Positions 46,399 to 56,200 of a stretch of DNA of 64,000 nucleotides are shown piece after piece (within the stretch, counting starts at the first letter, position 1; each line of letters begins with the position of its first letter). Under the pieces are notes generated by a model. The model ran no database searches, had not been told where the DNA came from, and saw nothing but the letters and a program-made list of their open reading frames with translations. The stretch is from Phymatolithon calcareum (taxonomy: Eukaryota > Rhodophyta > Florideophyceae > Hapalidiales), in contig OZ345370.1 in NCBI GenBank assembly GCA_977006965.1, forward strand, positions 1 to 64,000, written 5' to 3'. The translations under genes were made by a program, and so were the position numbers.

Positions 46399-46722
46399 AT
46401 GGCTCGAGCCACGTTATTCTCTTCTGTAGTGGTCCATGTGAGCTTCCTCATGATACTGTTGAGTGTTCCAACTGCCCATACTCCCTCACTGCCCTTTTTT
46501 GATCAATTTCAGGCGGTTCCTCGGAAAGTGACCTACAAACCATCGTGTCCACCTGGTCAAATGGTAAAACTGATCCGAGGGATGTGCATCAAAGATGTAA
46601 CCAAGAGAAGATTCTGGGTTCAAATCCTAGGTGTCCCTGTTTATCATGAAGAGGCCGACGAAGTTTTCTCCTACGGGTTTTTCCGTCGTCGACACGGAGG
46701 GATTACGGTGCGTCATACGTGA
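46399..46722 (+). CDS. Candidate small secreted protein, 107 aa
   Basis: Starts with a convincing signal peptide (MARATLFSSVVVHVSFLMIL, continuing to a small-residue site near SVPTAHT at residue 27). The mature part is about 80 residues, basic, with two cysteines in the segment PSCPPGQMVKLIRGMCIKDV that could form one disulfide, and an Arg/His-rich end. The ATG context (CATCAATGG) is good. No homologous family is recognised. It lies directly upstream of a dispersed repeat copy that begins just after the stop, so it may be a chance frame beside a repeat; the signal peptide is the main argument in its favour. Confidence 0.45.
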   Translation: MARATLFSSVVVHVSFLMILLSVPTAHTPSLPFFDQFQAVPRKVTYKPSCPPGQMVKLIRGMCIKDVTKRRFWVQILGVPVYHEEADEVFSYGFFRRRHGGITVRHT

Positions 46723-46739
46723 AAAGAAGACAAGGGAGC

Positions 46740-46975
46740 AGTGAAGAAAAGAGTCCAAATGTTCTGGCTGTCCACGTGGACTCGCGGATCGTGGAACCAC
46801 CGCATTTGCTCCGGATGGAATCGAATCGTATGTCGAGCGGAAGGCAGAGAAGAAGGAGTGCTTTCCTACTTACCTAGCAGAAATAACGCCCTGCCGTATT
46901 CTAAGTAGAAGATAATTCAGAAATAAAGCACTGCCTTGCGAGCCCCATCGGGGAGAAGGCAGTTTAAAGACATAC
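46740..46975 (+). repeat. Dispersed repeat family R1, copy 4
   Basis: The best-preserved copy together with 22150-22392 (inverted). It begins GTGAAGAAAAGAGTCCAAAT and includes GTCCACGTGGACTC, GGAATCGAATCGTATGTCGA, TAACGCCCTGCC and GCACTGCCTTGCGAGCCC. Confidence 0.7.
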
Positions 46976-46984
46976 AAAACATTG

Positions 46985-47424
46985 TGCGCTAAGAATCCTG
47001 TGTCTCCTTTTTTTCATCCTCACTGCTTGGTTAGGTGGAACCTCCTTGGAATACGATACTTTTCTGACTCGGCGTTCTTCTTGCTGCCCGCAGCCTGGCC
47101 GGAGGTCGGATCTATGTTGAACGTCAGTTGCCGTCTTCGATTCTCAAATACAGTCAAGCGCTTCGAATTCCAGGTCTGTCTCAGCGTCTTCTATCTCTTG
47201 CACTACCTTTCGCAATCATCATCGTCTTAGCTTCAAGAGTAGGGGGATATTTGATGATTTTATTTTGAGAGCTCACAAAGCCTCACCTTGGAGTAACGGG
47301 GCAGCTCTTGCGATATTCTCCAAGCTAAAGTCCTCTAGCTACTCAAAACGTTTTTGATTCGTCATTCTCTCCCAGCAAGAGCTCCTGTGAGTCTCTTGCA
47401 CTCAAACTCAATTTCTGTTTTCAT
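46985..47424 (-). pseudogene. Degenerate two-ORF family, copy 2
   Basis: On the minus strand a 20-codon ORF (ATG 47424, MKTEIEFECKRLTGALAGRE, stop 47362-47364) overlaps by ATGA a second frame starting at 47365. That frame contains LEDFSLENIARAAPLLQ but has stops, and continues through KIKSSNIPLLLKLRR to VVQEIEDAETDLEFEALD and GQQEERR near 47080. The first part matches 11295-11467, the second 18310-18600. A TATA box lies about 65 bases upstream of the first ATG (47486-47493). It is placed about 300 bases downstream of the LINE 3' tail, in the same orientation as in copy 1. Function not recognised. Confidence 0.45.
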
Positions 47425-47485
47425 CTTGGACGACTGTGCAAAAATGCGGTGCCTTCCATTTACTGAAGGTGTGTGCTCGAGCGAC

Positions 47486-47493
47486 TTATATAC
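47486..47493 (-). promoter_or_regulatory. TATA box, two-ORF family
   Basis: The minus strand reads AGGGGTATATAAGTCG; the TATA element lies about 65 bases before the ATG at 47424, a spacing comparable to a short-leader eukaryotic promoter. Confidence 0.5.
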
Positions 47494-47539
47494 CCCTAGA
47501 TGAGTGAAGCTAACCATGAAGACACGTGTGGTCTCCTAT

Positions 47540-47765
47540 GCTGGGTGTCGGTTGCTACTAATCGTTATGATCGCCTAACCGACACTATCTTGGTAATGCT
47601 GATGATCGTGACTGTTGAGAGACAGTGCGAATACGATACCGAACGTTAGACGTATCGTATGGCCGAGGAAGCTCTTAACTCACATAGTCGTTATGCGAGA
47701 AGAGTAAACGGTAAGTTTGCTCGATGAGCTACAACGACGCTAGAGTACGTTGTAGGGCGACTAGT
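47540..47765. other. Hairpin-rich stretch, possible structured RNA
   Basis: Successive strong stem-loops: GTGTCGGTT...AACCGACAC (9 bp, 47546-47585), ACTGT...ACAGT (47611-47626), ATACGATAC...GTATCGTAT (9 bp, 47630-47660), CTCTT...AAGAG (47673-47705), CTACAACG...CGTTGTAG (8 bp, 47729-47755). On the minus strand it directly continues the 3' tail of the LINE copy at 47752-47858. Spacing is regular and arms are perfect, as in a folded RNA, but it could also be an inserted foldback element. No tRNA, rRNA or known ribozyme core was recognised. Confidence 0.5.
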
Positions 47766-49060
47766 TCGATCACCGCGGTAATCCTAAAGTAGGCACCCAA
47801 TACTGATTTCATCTAAAGGGGTGCTCGGTTGAATGTCAACCTTAGGCACCTTAAACGTGTTCTTTTTCTCCTATGTAAAGGATCCCTGGTATCTTGCCTT
47901 CAGTAGGAATATTCATTGATCTGCCTTCTTCTTCCTTATCCCATATCTTAATTGTTTCTTCTCTACTCCTCTTCTTCGTGACGGATCCCTCCTTGGCTTT
48001 CTGAAGGGTTTGTCGCAAGTCTTCATAAATCTTGAGATATTCAATATCCTTCATTTTTTTTGAATTTGGAATTTATTAAACGCCCTCAGTAACACTCATG
48101 AGACTGCAAGGGAGATGCGTTTCAGCAGCTACTTTGTAGCTTCGATCATCTATTCAAATACTTGTAACCCGGGTTAAACGTCGTAGCCCTAGCTAAAAAA
48201 AACCTCTCCCGTAAAAAAGGGGAGGGAAAAGCTTGGGGTCCACTGATCGGATTTCCTCAATTGACGCCTTGTGTATTCCATGTCGTCGTAAAAGACGATA
48301 GTGAAGAAGCAATATCCTTCATTGCTTCCTTTATGTCATAATCTCTTCCAAAGTACTCTTCTGTTTCTTCAAGGCGCTTTTTGTGCCTTACCAGGCTTAA
48401 TGCAAACCTTTCTGCTTGATGACGTCTCCTCATCTTTGGTGGTCGCAGTCGGCACAGAACTCGCATTCGGTCCCGGTGGAGTTCAGCATATTTTCCGAAA
48501 ACATTCTTGTAGAACAAGCCCTCTGCCAACTCGATTGCCGAGAGCAATCGATTTGTCATTGGAGTCGCGTGTAGCACATACTCCCATTTTGGGATAATTA
48601 GCGACTTAAAGATCCTGATGCATGTCTCCGGTTTGAATCCTCGAATATTAATTCCGAGCTCCCGAAGCTTATGTATGCATCCTGCAGCATTTCGAAGTCT
48701 TGCTGTGGCCGTGTCATCCGTAACACCCTTGTTATTCATGCTTACCCCAAGAAACGAGAGCCTCCAGGCTTGATGCAGTTCTCGTCCTGCCAACTAAAAA
48801 GGTGTGCTTCTGAAGCCCTTTGTACTTACGAACTTCGCTTTTTCCTGGTTTTGTGTTCCATTTCATGCTATTTTCGCTTGCCCAAATGGTCGCTCTATCA
48901 AGAAGTTTCTGCATTCCTCGTCCTGTCTTCGCTTGAAGCTGAACGTCATCTGCGAACATAGCTTCAAGAGTAGGTGCTGTCGGCGAAACTCCCATGGTTC
49001 TATTTGACAAAGTTTCAGTACTCTTCTCCAGTGTCGCGCTTCCCACTTTCCGAACAGTAT
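47752..49060 (-). pseudogene. LINE reverse transcriptase relic, copy 2
   Basis: 5'-truncated LINE on the minus strand. The frame 48732-49211 gives EAMFADDVQLQAKTGRGMQK (catalytic FADD box) and SENSMKWNTKPGKSEVRKYK; a one-base frameshift near 48795 moves the reading into 48257-48793, with SFLGVSMNNKGVTDDTATAR and FKSLIIPKWEYVLHATPMTN, ending at a stop at 48257. The palm motifs before FADD are missing: the homology ends near 49040-49060, a typical LINE 5' truncation. A 3' region follows, including a small frame (47851-48054) and the tail ACACGTTTAAGGTGCCTAAG at about 47858, nearly identical to 9839-9946 of copy 1. It differs from copy 1 by lacking the piggyBac-like insertion. Confidence 0.8.
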
Positions 49061-49480
49061 CGATGCGATATCCGCACAGCTGCTTTCGAAACGCGTATTG
49101 CATCCGGCTATATATGTGCGGCGTACTCATACACTGGCCTCTATTGCGCATGGAGCGAGACGGAGAAGGCCAAAAAACGCAAAATCGCCGTGGATATGAA
49201 CGAGAATCCAAACCCCTTAGCCCAGATTAAGTCGAGAAAACACAGACCTTGGGCAGTCAAAGGGTTTTTTGGCCGCTTCCCTCCGCGAAATCCGTCGGCA
49301 TATATCGACAGCTACGACGAACTAGCAGGATGCTGTTGGAAACCCTTCAACTCAACCTAACGCAACCCAAGATGAATGAGGGAACAGAAGAGGAAGTGAA
49401 ACAAGCGATGGACAAACTAATGATGCTAGAAAGTGAGATGCAAGAGGAGATGATGGTGTAATGATGTAGGCGATATGCTG
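49061..49480 (+). other. Small open frames of uncertain status
   Basis: Two overlapping plus frames (48974-49360, 128 codons; 49249-49461, 70 codons) remain open. The second ends with an acidic helix (NEGTEEEVKQAMDKLMMLES). A shared tail, GGCTTCTAAAATAAAAAC with an embedded AATAAA, follows at 49549 and again at 50341 after the next frame, as though both were 3' ends of related units. No family is recognised. Confidence 0.3.
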
Positions 49481-49620
49481 TAGTCTTCCCTGGAAGGGTT
49501 ACAGCGCAATGCGAAGCTGCTCTGATGTCGGCGTGCGCCGTCGTTTTGGGCTTCTAAAATAAAAACCTATAATTTCCCCATACACTGGCCTCGGAAATTT
49601 TTAGGGACTGAGACGATCCG

Positions 49621-50286
49621 GATAAGCTCAAATGCCTCTACAACGGACTCAGGGAAGTGCTGCCGCAAAGGGCTGTACTAGGTCTATCGTTTATCGGTGG
49701 GGCAGTCCTAGAGGTGCTCACGGATTAACCGCTTGCCTATCGCACAGTTGCCATCCTGCATGCCGCCCGTTTCTCAGACGATCTAAAGTTAAGTATTTGG
49801 AGCGAGACGGTGTCAACACGGAGAAATGTGTCCGGAAAGGAACGTACAAGGAGGAATTTACGCGCCATCCGCTCGAGAATGCGAACATGTGCCGCAGGAT
49901 CGGCCGACTTTCACACGAGGAAGTGGTATCGAGAGAACCTCGAACTGGCTGGCGAAGCGCTAATGATAATGGAATTCGAAAGCACAGAAGCGAATGACGA
50001 CGAAAAGAACCATGATGACCACAGTCGCTCCCAGTATAAAGATTCAAGAGAAGAAGGCGACACCAATGAGGATACCTCGGCTATGAAACATTCATCCGCC
50101 GAGGGTGCCAGCGACGCGCGAATGGCAGCAGACGAAGCTTGTATCAACGAAAAAGCATGTGCCTCCATAGACGTTGAGGCACAAGACCCAGAATCGCCGG
50201 CAAGGGAGAATACTACGCAACCCCAAACACTAATTAGAGATTATAATGACTGGAGAAATGATATTGTGATGCGATCTTCTCAGTGA
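49621..50286 (+). pseudogene. LINE ORF1-like frame, copy 2
   Basis: One frame from 49621 to 50286 with a single stop at 49726; from there 186 codons are open, with the first ATG at 49810. Before the stop it reads QRAVLGLSFIGGAVLEVL; after it comes a basic block ending RMRTCAAGSADFHTRKWYRE, then an acidic Ser/Glu/Asp-rich tail. The two basic/hydrophobic blocks match the relic at 5308-5770 in order and spacing. The layout (hydrophobic docking-like segment, basic patch, acidic tail) would suit a nucleic-acid-binding LINE ORF1 product, but this is inference. It is followed by GGCTTCTAAAATAAAAAC, a possible poly(A) signal. Confidence 0.5.
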
Positions 50287-50597
50287 ATGCGACAGTAGTA
50301 CGCGGGAAGCAACTCTGGCGTCGGCAACTCTGGCGTTGAGGGCTTCTAAAATAAAAACTAAAAATTTCCCCCTATTTGAGATGTCTTCCCAGTCCGATCG
50401 ATTTGGTTCGTCTGCCTGACTTCGCAGGTTATTTTCTATCCCTCGCATTTTCCACGACGTTATTCCTAATTTTCGGATTAATCACTGGAACGCAATATTG
50501 GCTCTCCCGTCCTGCAGTATCAGGCTTACTGAAGTCCAAACCCACAGCACCCCTGAAGATGTCTGTAAATCTCACTCACCATGCTTTGGGGTAGGCT

Positions 50598-51526
50598 GTG
50601 ATCGCCGCAGCCATAGTAGCATTTGTACGCATGTCCCAACCGGCAGCTGCTCCGGCATTGGAACAAAAGGCTAAGACACTGCGTAAATTGTCGCGACGGC
50701 AATTACAAGGATCTGACCATGGCGGCCACGTTGCTCTGTCTCGCATTTGACGACTCCCTTATCTTCGATTAGGCCACAGGCAAGGGTGGTGCTAAAGGAA
50801 GCATCCGGCTGGAGACCGATCGCAGTGAAAATGTTGACCTGCAGTGAGCTGTTGACCTTCTTGTCTCAAATCCACCGGTCTGCGGTAGGGCGACACAGTG
50901 GTAGTCTCGGACGCTGCAGCAATCGATCGATGCGGCCGGCGGACCACACTTTGAGGTGGGACGTGACAGTGCTGTGAAGGATGATCCGCGTGGCGCTCTA
51001 CCGAGTCCGACGGAGACTGTAAATAAATTACGGAAGAGATTCGTGCCCTGGGGATTTGATGAACGGGATATTGTTTCACTGTCGGGTGCTCATACGCTTG
51101 GTGGCGTCAGCGGCGCTCGCCCTTTCCTATCTATGCTGAATAGGTTTCGCAATGAGTAAGTAAGCTCCACGAATCGAAGGCGCTGCTGATGGCACTGTGG
51201 CACAAGATTCTAACTTTTTGGTACATTGCGTTATGCGTGCAGCTATTTCAAAAACTTGACGTGGTTCAAAGTTGCCTTGAAAAGGAATTTTCAGAGAAAG
51301 CGCCCCCCCCCCCCCCGCCAAGCCGAACTACGAGCTTCCGAGTGATTTGGGTCTTCTTGACGACCACTTAGAAATAGCAAAGCAATTTGCTGAAGATGAG
51401 GGCGCGTTCTTCACGTCCTTTGCAACTTCGCAAAAAAGATGGTTTCGGTTGTCATTCCGACTGTTGCGTCACAGTAGTAATGATTCTTCGCATTTTATCG
51501 CAATAATACGTGGCAGAACAATGTAA
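50598..51526 (+). pseudogene. Class I haem peroxidase (ascorbate peroxidase-like) pseudogene
   Basis: Remains of a gene for a hydrogen-peroxide-reducing haem peroxidase of the plant/fungal/bacterial class I type. The active-site block LLCLAFDDSLIFD at 50731 corresponds to the RLAFHD motif, but the distal His is Asp. KGGAKGSIRLETDRS follows after a stop at 50770, and the proximal-haem block ERDIVSLSGAHTLGG at 51061-51105 keeps its His. Exon 1 ends at 51155; a GT...AG intron (51156-51242, branch CTAAC) joins FRN to DYFKNLTWFKVALK. A run of 14 C (51303-51316) then breaks the frame before ELPSDLGLLDDHLEIAKQFA and EDEGAFFTSFATSQ. Three stops, a 4-base duplication (ATCGATCGAT) and the poly-C shift show it is dead. 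Upstream, AVIAAAIVAFVRMSQPAAA in another frame may be a relic targeting sequence. Confidence 0.85.
51156..51242 (+). other. Intron in the peroxidase pseudogene
   Basis: Donor GTAAGT at 51156, acceptor TGCAG ending at 51242, and TTCTAAC as branch site near 51208. Its removal exactly restores the conserved N-x-YF block of class I peroxidases, so the copy is derived from a genuine intron-bearing gene and not from a processed transcript. Confidence 0.8.
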
Positions 51527-52050
51527 AGACCTACTTGACAGTGAACATGACAAACTCTATCACTTCGTGAAATTCGCGGCTGAAATCGAATGCACAACTG
51601 CAGCGGATGGACCTGGTATTGCTCATTAGAGTTCCAAACAGTATCGTGAACGACCAGAACAAAATGCCGTACAGTGCTCGGACGAAAGCATAGAGATGCA
51701 ACTCCCAGTGCGTCAATCTATCGAGCTTGCTGCCCTCCCGCGCATATTAGGGTCGATGACGATGGACCAAGAGACCGAGTACTAATGCAAAAGACAGGGA
51801 AAGATCTGCGAATATGGAGAAGATCTTAGGAAACTAGAGTGTGTTAGATGTTACCCCAATTGAGGTTTTGAGAGCTTTACAAAAGCTTTCAAAAAAATAA
51901 AACAACTTATATTCGTTTTCATTGCAATTTACTGCTATAAAGCCTGACTTGAACTAAAAAGTTCTTATTGCAGTGGTTGTTAGAAATTACTTGAAGCTAA
52001 CCGGAAAATCGGATACTAATCGATAGCGTTATTTCTTTGCACTCGTCAGC
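51527..52050. other. Spacer, no gene recognised
   Basis: AT-rich in the second half (51850-51970). The short frames have no motif. Confidence 0.35.
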
Positions 52051-52188
52051 GGTGGCGAATTAAAGCTCGGCGGTACCGGAACTCTAAGAGACATTTTCGG
52101 CAATGATTGGCCTAGAGGGATGAATCAGCTAACAGCTGCAGTTTCCTACGACAAGATTGAGGAAGTTTTCAACTCGGCAATATCGTGA
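52051..52188 (+). pseudogene. Orphan 3' exon-like coding fragment
   Basis: After CACTCGTCAG, which resembles a 3' splice site, 45 codons read GGELKLGGTGTLRDIFGNDW and end with SYDKIEEVFNSAIS and a stop. Composition and codon use look coding (mixed polar and hydrophobic, no low complexity). No upstream exon could be found between the peroxidase relic and this point, and I do not recognise the family. It may be the last exon of a broken gene. Confidence 0.35.
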
Positions 52189-52985
52189 TAGGTAATGCGA
52201 TAGTTTGTAACTTGTGATGATACGGCGACTAGATTGCCGATCAGATCTCCTGCATTGCCGACAGGTACGCAATACACTTCTAACAAGTAGTCCAGATCAT
52301 CCGACCTACATTTTCCAACATATCCAGGTTTACAAGAAACAATCATCAGTATTATAGCAAAGAAAATCCAAATCGCGTGATCTTACACAACGCACAATGC
52401 ATTATCTGGTGAATAGGTCATTCTCTGGTCATCGTCTCATCGCTGCCAAATCTTTTGTTTGATGCTGCTTTTTGAAGGCTTTGTTCTTCAGAGAAGCCAG
52501 ATGGACTTTGCATACTATAGTTCCTTGAATAAGTCCACAGATGTCCTGTACTGTATACCTTGCCCACCTTCAATTAGTGCAAACAAGTTTTTCTCGCTTT
52601 CTAGACCCAATTCCAGATAGCGCTCTCCTTTTCCTGGGAAATAGGGCGTTAGGTGTTTGATTCTCGAGATAATGGCTAGGTTTTGATATGATTCCTATAA
52701 TTCCGACAGCAGCGCTTCCAGACACTTTAATCGCGACAACAGCAAGTGCCCAACCGAGCGATGTAAGATAACTGGAAAGCCTTGTAAGAGGTGAATGTTT
52801 CGCTCAGATGGCCACCGTAGTGGTGATTTGGAATTTCTCTGGACTTGGAGTAAGCAAAATCCAAAAACCGAGTACAAAAGGATTGATATTAATATATCTA
52901 AGGGGAGGTATTGACGGTACGTTTCAATATGCCAACCGGGTGCCAGGAGCGGATGTTCTGGTTCCTACTAAAACTTAATGTCCAC
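52189..52985. other. Spacer downstream of the STAND gene
   Basis: No recognised coding sequence; the frames (52146-52346, 52695-52877) are short and without motif. The transcription terminator of the minus-strand STAND gene probably lies here or just beyond its stop. Confidence 0.35.
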
Positions 52986-53265
52986 TTAAAAGGCAGGTTC
53001 CCCAGCACCTAGAATAGGCCAACTTTCGCAGCAGAACACCTCCGACTCCTTCAAAACGTCTTTAGATTCCATCACTCCGCCCATCTGGTGCAGCGACGCT
53101 GCGATATCTGGGCGCACGGCATGTTCTCCATGGACGGCAGGCTGCATTAGCAGGCTTTCGCGATACAGTTCCTCAGCCTCCCTTAAAAAGCATTTAGTTT
53201 CCATCACCCAGACAAGATTTCTCAGCGAAACAGCAATATCTCAATGCACGCCGAAGGCTTTCGCG
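52986..53265 (-). pseudogene. Decayed TPR repeats beyond the STAND stop
   Basis: Past the stop at 53266 the minus strand still carries recognisable but damaged repeat units: a 13th unit with an internal deletion and an in-frame stop, then a further unit in frame 52986-53207 reading EAEELYRESLLMQPAVHGEH and IAASLHQMGGVMESKDVLKE. They are much more diverged than the 12 units inside the gene, so the array once extended further and lost its end, probably when Tyr became a stop codon (TAT to TAA) at the present terminus. Confidence 0.75.
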
Positions 53266-56200
53266 TTACAGTTCCTCAGCCTCGTCCAAAACGCCTTTGG
53301 ATTCCATCACTCCGCCCAGCTGGTTCAGCGACGCTGCGATACTTGGATGTACAGCATCTTCTCCGTGGACGGCACGCTTCATTCGCAGGCTTTCGCGATA
53401 AAGCTGCTCCGCCTCGTCCAAAACGCCTTTGGATTCCATCACTCCGCCCAGCTGGTTCAGCGACGCTGCGATACTTGGATGTACAGCATCTTCTCCATGG
53501 ACGGCACGCTTCATTCGCAGGCTTTCGCGATAAAGCTGCTCCGCCTCGTCCAAAACGCCTTTACCTTTCATCACTCCGCCCAGATTGTGGAGCGACGACG
53601 CGATACTTGGATGTACAGCATCTTCTCCGTGGACGGCACGCTTCATTCGCAGGCTTTCGCGATAAATCTGCTCCGCCTCGTCCAAAACGCCTTTGGATTC
53701 CATCACTCCGCCCAGATTGTGGAGCGAAACCGCGATACTTGGATGTACAGCATCTTCTCCGTGGACGGCACGATTCATTCGCAGGCTTTCGCGATAAAGC
53801 TGCTCCGCCTCGTCCAAAACGCCTTTACCTTTCATCACTCCGCCCAGATTGTGGAGCGAAACCGCGATACTTGGATGTACAGCATCTTCTCCATGGACGG
53901 CACGCTTCATTCGCAGACTTTCGCGATAAAGCTGCTCCGCCTCGTCCAAAATGCCTTTGGATTCTATCACTCCGCCCAGATTGTGGAGCGAAACCGCGAT
54001 ACTTGGATGTACAGCATCTTCTCCGTGGACGGCACGATTCATTCGCAGGCTTTCGCGATAAAGCTGCTCCGCCTCGTCCAAAACGCCTTTACCTTTCATC
54101 ACTCCGCCCAGATTGTGGAGCGACGCTGCGATTTCCGGATGTACAGCATCTTCTCCGTGGACGGCACGCTTCATTCGCAGGCTTTCGCGATAAAGCTGCT
54201 CCGCCTCGTCCAAAACGCCTTTGGATTCCATCACTCCGCCCAGATTGTGGAGCGAAACCGCGATACTTGGATGTACAGCATCTTCTCCATGGACGGCACG
54301 CTTCATTCGCAGACTTTCGCGATAAAGCTGCTCCGCCTCGTCCAAAATGCCTTTGGATTCTATCACTCCGCCCAGATTGTGGAGCGAAACCGCGATACTT
54401 GGATGTACAGCATCTTCTCCGTGGACGGCACGATTCATTCGCAGGCTTTCGCGATAAAGCTGCTCCGCCTCGTCCAAAACGCCTTTACCTTTCATCACTC
54501 CGCCCAGATTGTGGAGCGACGCTGCGATTTCCGGATGTACAGCATCTTCTCCGTGGACGGCACGCTTCATTCGCAGGCTTTCGCGATAAAGCTGCTCCGC
54601 CTCGTCCAAAACGCCTTTACCTTTCATCACTCCGCCCAGATTGTGGAGCGACGCTGCGATTTCCGGATGTACAGCATCTTCTCCGTGGACGGCACGATTC
54701 ATTCGCAGGCTTTCGCGATAAAGCTGCTCCGCCTCGTCCAAAACGCCTTTACCTTTCATCACTCCGCCCAGATTGTGGAGCGAAACCGCGATACTTGGAT
54801 TTGCAGCATCTTCTCCATGGACGCCACGCTCCATTCGCAGGCTTTCGCGATAAAGCTGCTCCGCCTCGTCCAGAACGCCTTCAATCGCTTTTATTCTAGC
54901 AAGTTGGTGCAGCACGTTGGCGCACATTGAGGACTCTTGATAGAAAGATGGACCGTTTTCGCGTTGCCGGAACTGTCGAGGAATACATAGCGCTGAAAGC
55001 GTACGCCATGTTTGGCCTTCACTCTGAATCTTATGAAGTGCATTTCGTGCGTCGTTCTCTGAGTCCCTTAATTGCACAATGTCATAGCGAGCTCTACTGC
55101 GAAGAAGAATGTAGTTGAGCCACTTTTCCCGATCTTGCCGTCGCTTTGTTTCCTCAATCGTCCTCACGCACGTGAGCGCGAAAACAAGTTTGGACGCAAG
55201 TTCTCGAACGCCGAGTTTTCTATCTTCCCAAGGTACTAAGGGAAGCACTATGGAACAAAGATCATCAGCTTCCCTTGCTCGTCCGCTTGAAAGCAACATA
55301 CGAATTGCAAAATTGGCAAGTGGTTCTGATTTGGTTGCAAACATCTCCATTGCAATCCCTCTGCTCACCTGCATCTGCTCTTTCACAACACTGACTGCAT
55401 GAGGTAGCAGATATCGCATCGTTTCCCCATACACATAAGGCAAAGAATTGAAATTAAATCCGTCCTCCTCTAGAACCTGCGATACGCACGTATGCACTGC
55501 TCGCAGCGCACGATCCTGACATGCACGACGCTCTGTCCCCGCATCCGTTCGAACACAAAGTCGAATCATTGAGTGAAGCTTGAAGACTGTATGTCTGGTT
55601 GTCCCACTCTCATGTTCCATCGACAACAGGGATGCGTTATTCACCAGTTCGAGCTTCACAGTGTTGAAATAAGGAAGATTGGAACTTTCACCCATCGACT
55701 CATTCCGAGAACATTCCATTACGACGCGCTTCATCAGACGCTCCGGAATATCTCTGTCACCCAACATTGCAACCGCACGTAGGACGCTTCTCGAAAGCAG
55801 GTCCAACTTAGACATATTGACTTCCCATGTGGTCCAAATCGCTCTTTGCTCCTCACGTACGCCATATGACTTCATTGCTTTGCGAAAAACTGACGACAAG
55901 TCTTCGTTTTTCCACTGTTTCTTGTACACCTCAACATATTCGGCAAATGTTATTCCCGCGCTTGCAATGTAGCTCCCAGCCTGCACCAGGGCTAAAGGAA
56001 GGCCCGCAAGACCACAGATCTCCTTTCCCCCGCCAAGGTCGACGAGTGCACGATACTCCTCGGGATCTTCATATTTTAGACGTTCCAGAGCCGAGTATAT
56101 CGCTGTATCGCGCTTGGCCGTCCTGCTTTCCGCATTCTTGAATTTCAATAGTACACACATGGCGTCCTCCTCCTCTAACGGCGATAACTTCAGCATCTGC

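Noticed and set aside
46612-46640. GGGTTCAAATCC as a tRNA T-arm
   Set aside because: It lies inside the small secreted ORF, the T stem pairs poorly, and no acceptor, D or anticodon arm fits.
53299-54882. Regular repeats as a CRISPR array
   Set aside because: Units are contiguous 132-bp coding repeats without spacers, in a eukaryotic gene.
53244-54930. Two plus-strand frames of 551 and 527 codons across the TPR array
   Set aside because: They are antisense shadows: the 132-bp unit is a multiple of three, so every frame free of a stop in one unit stays open through the array. Conserved NB-ARC and TPR motifs are on the minus strand.
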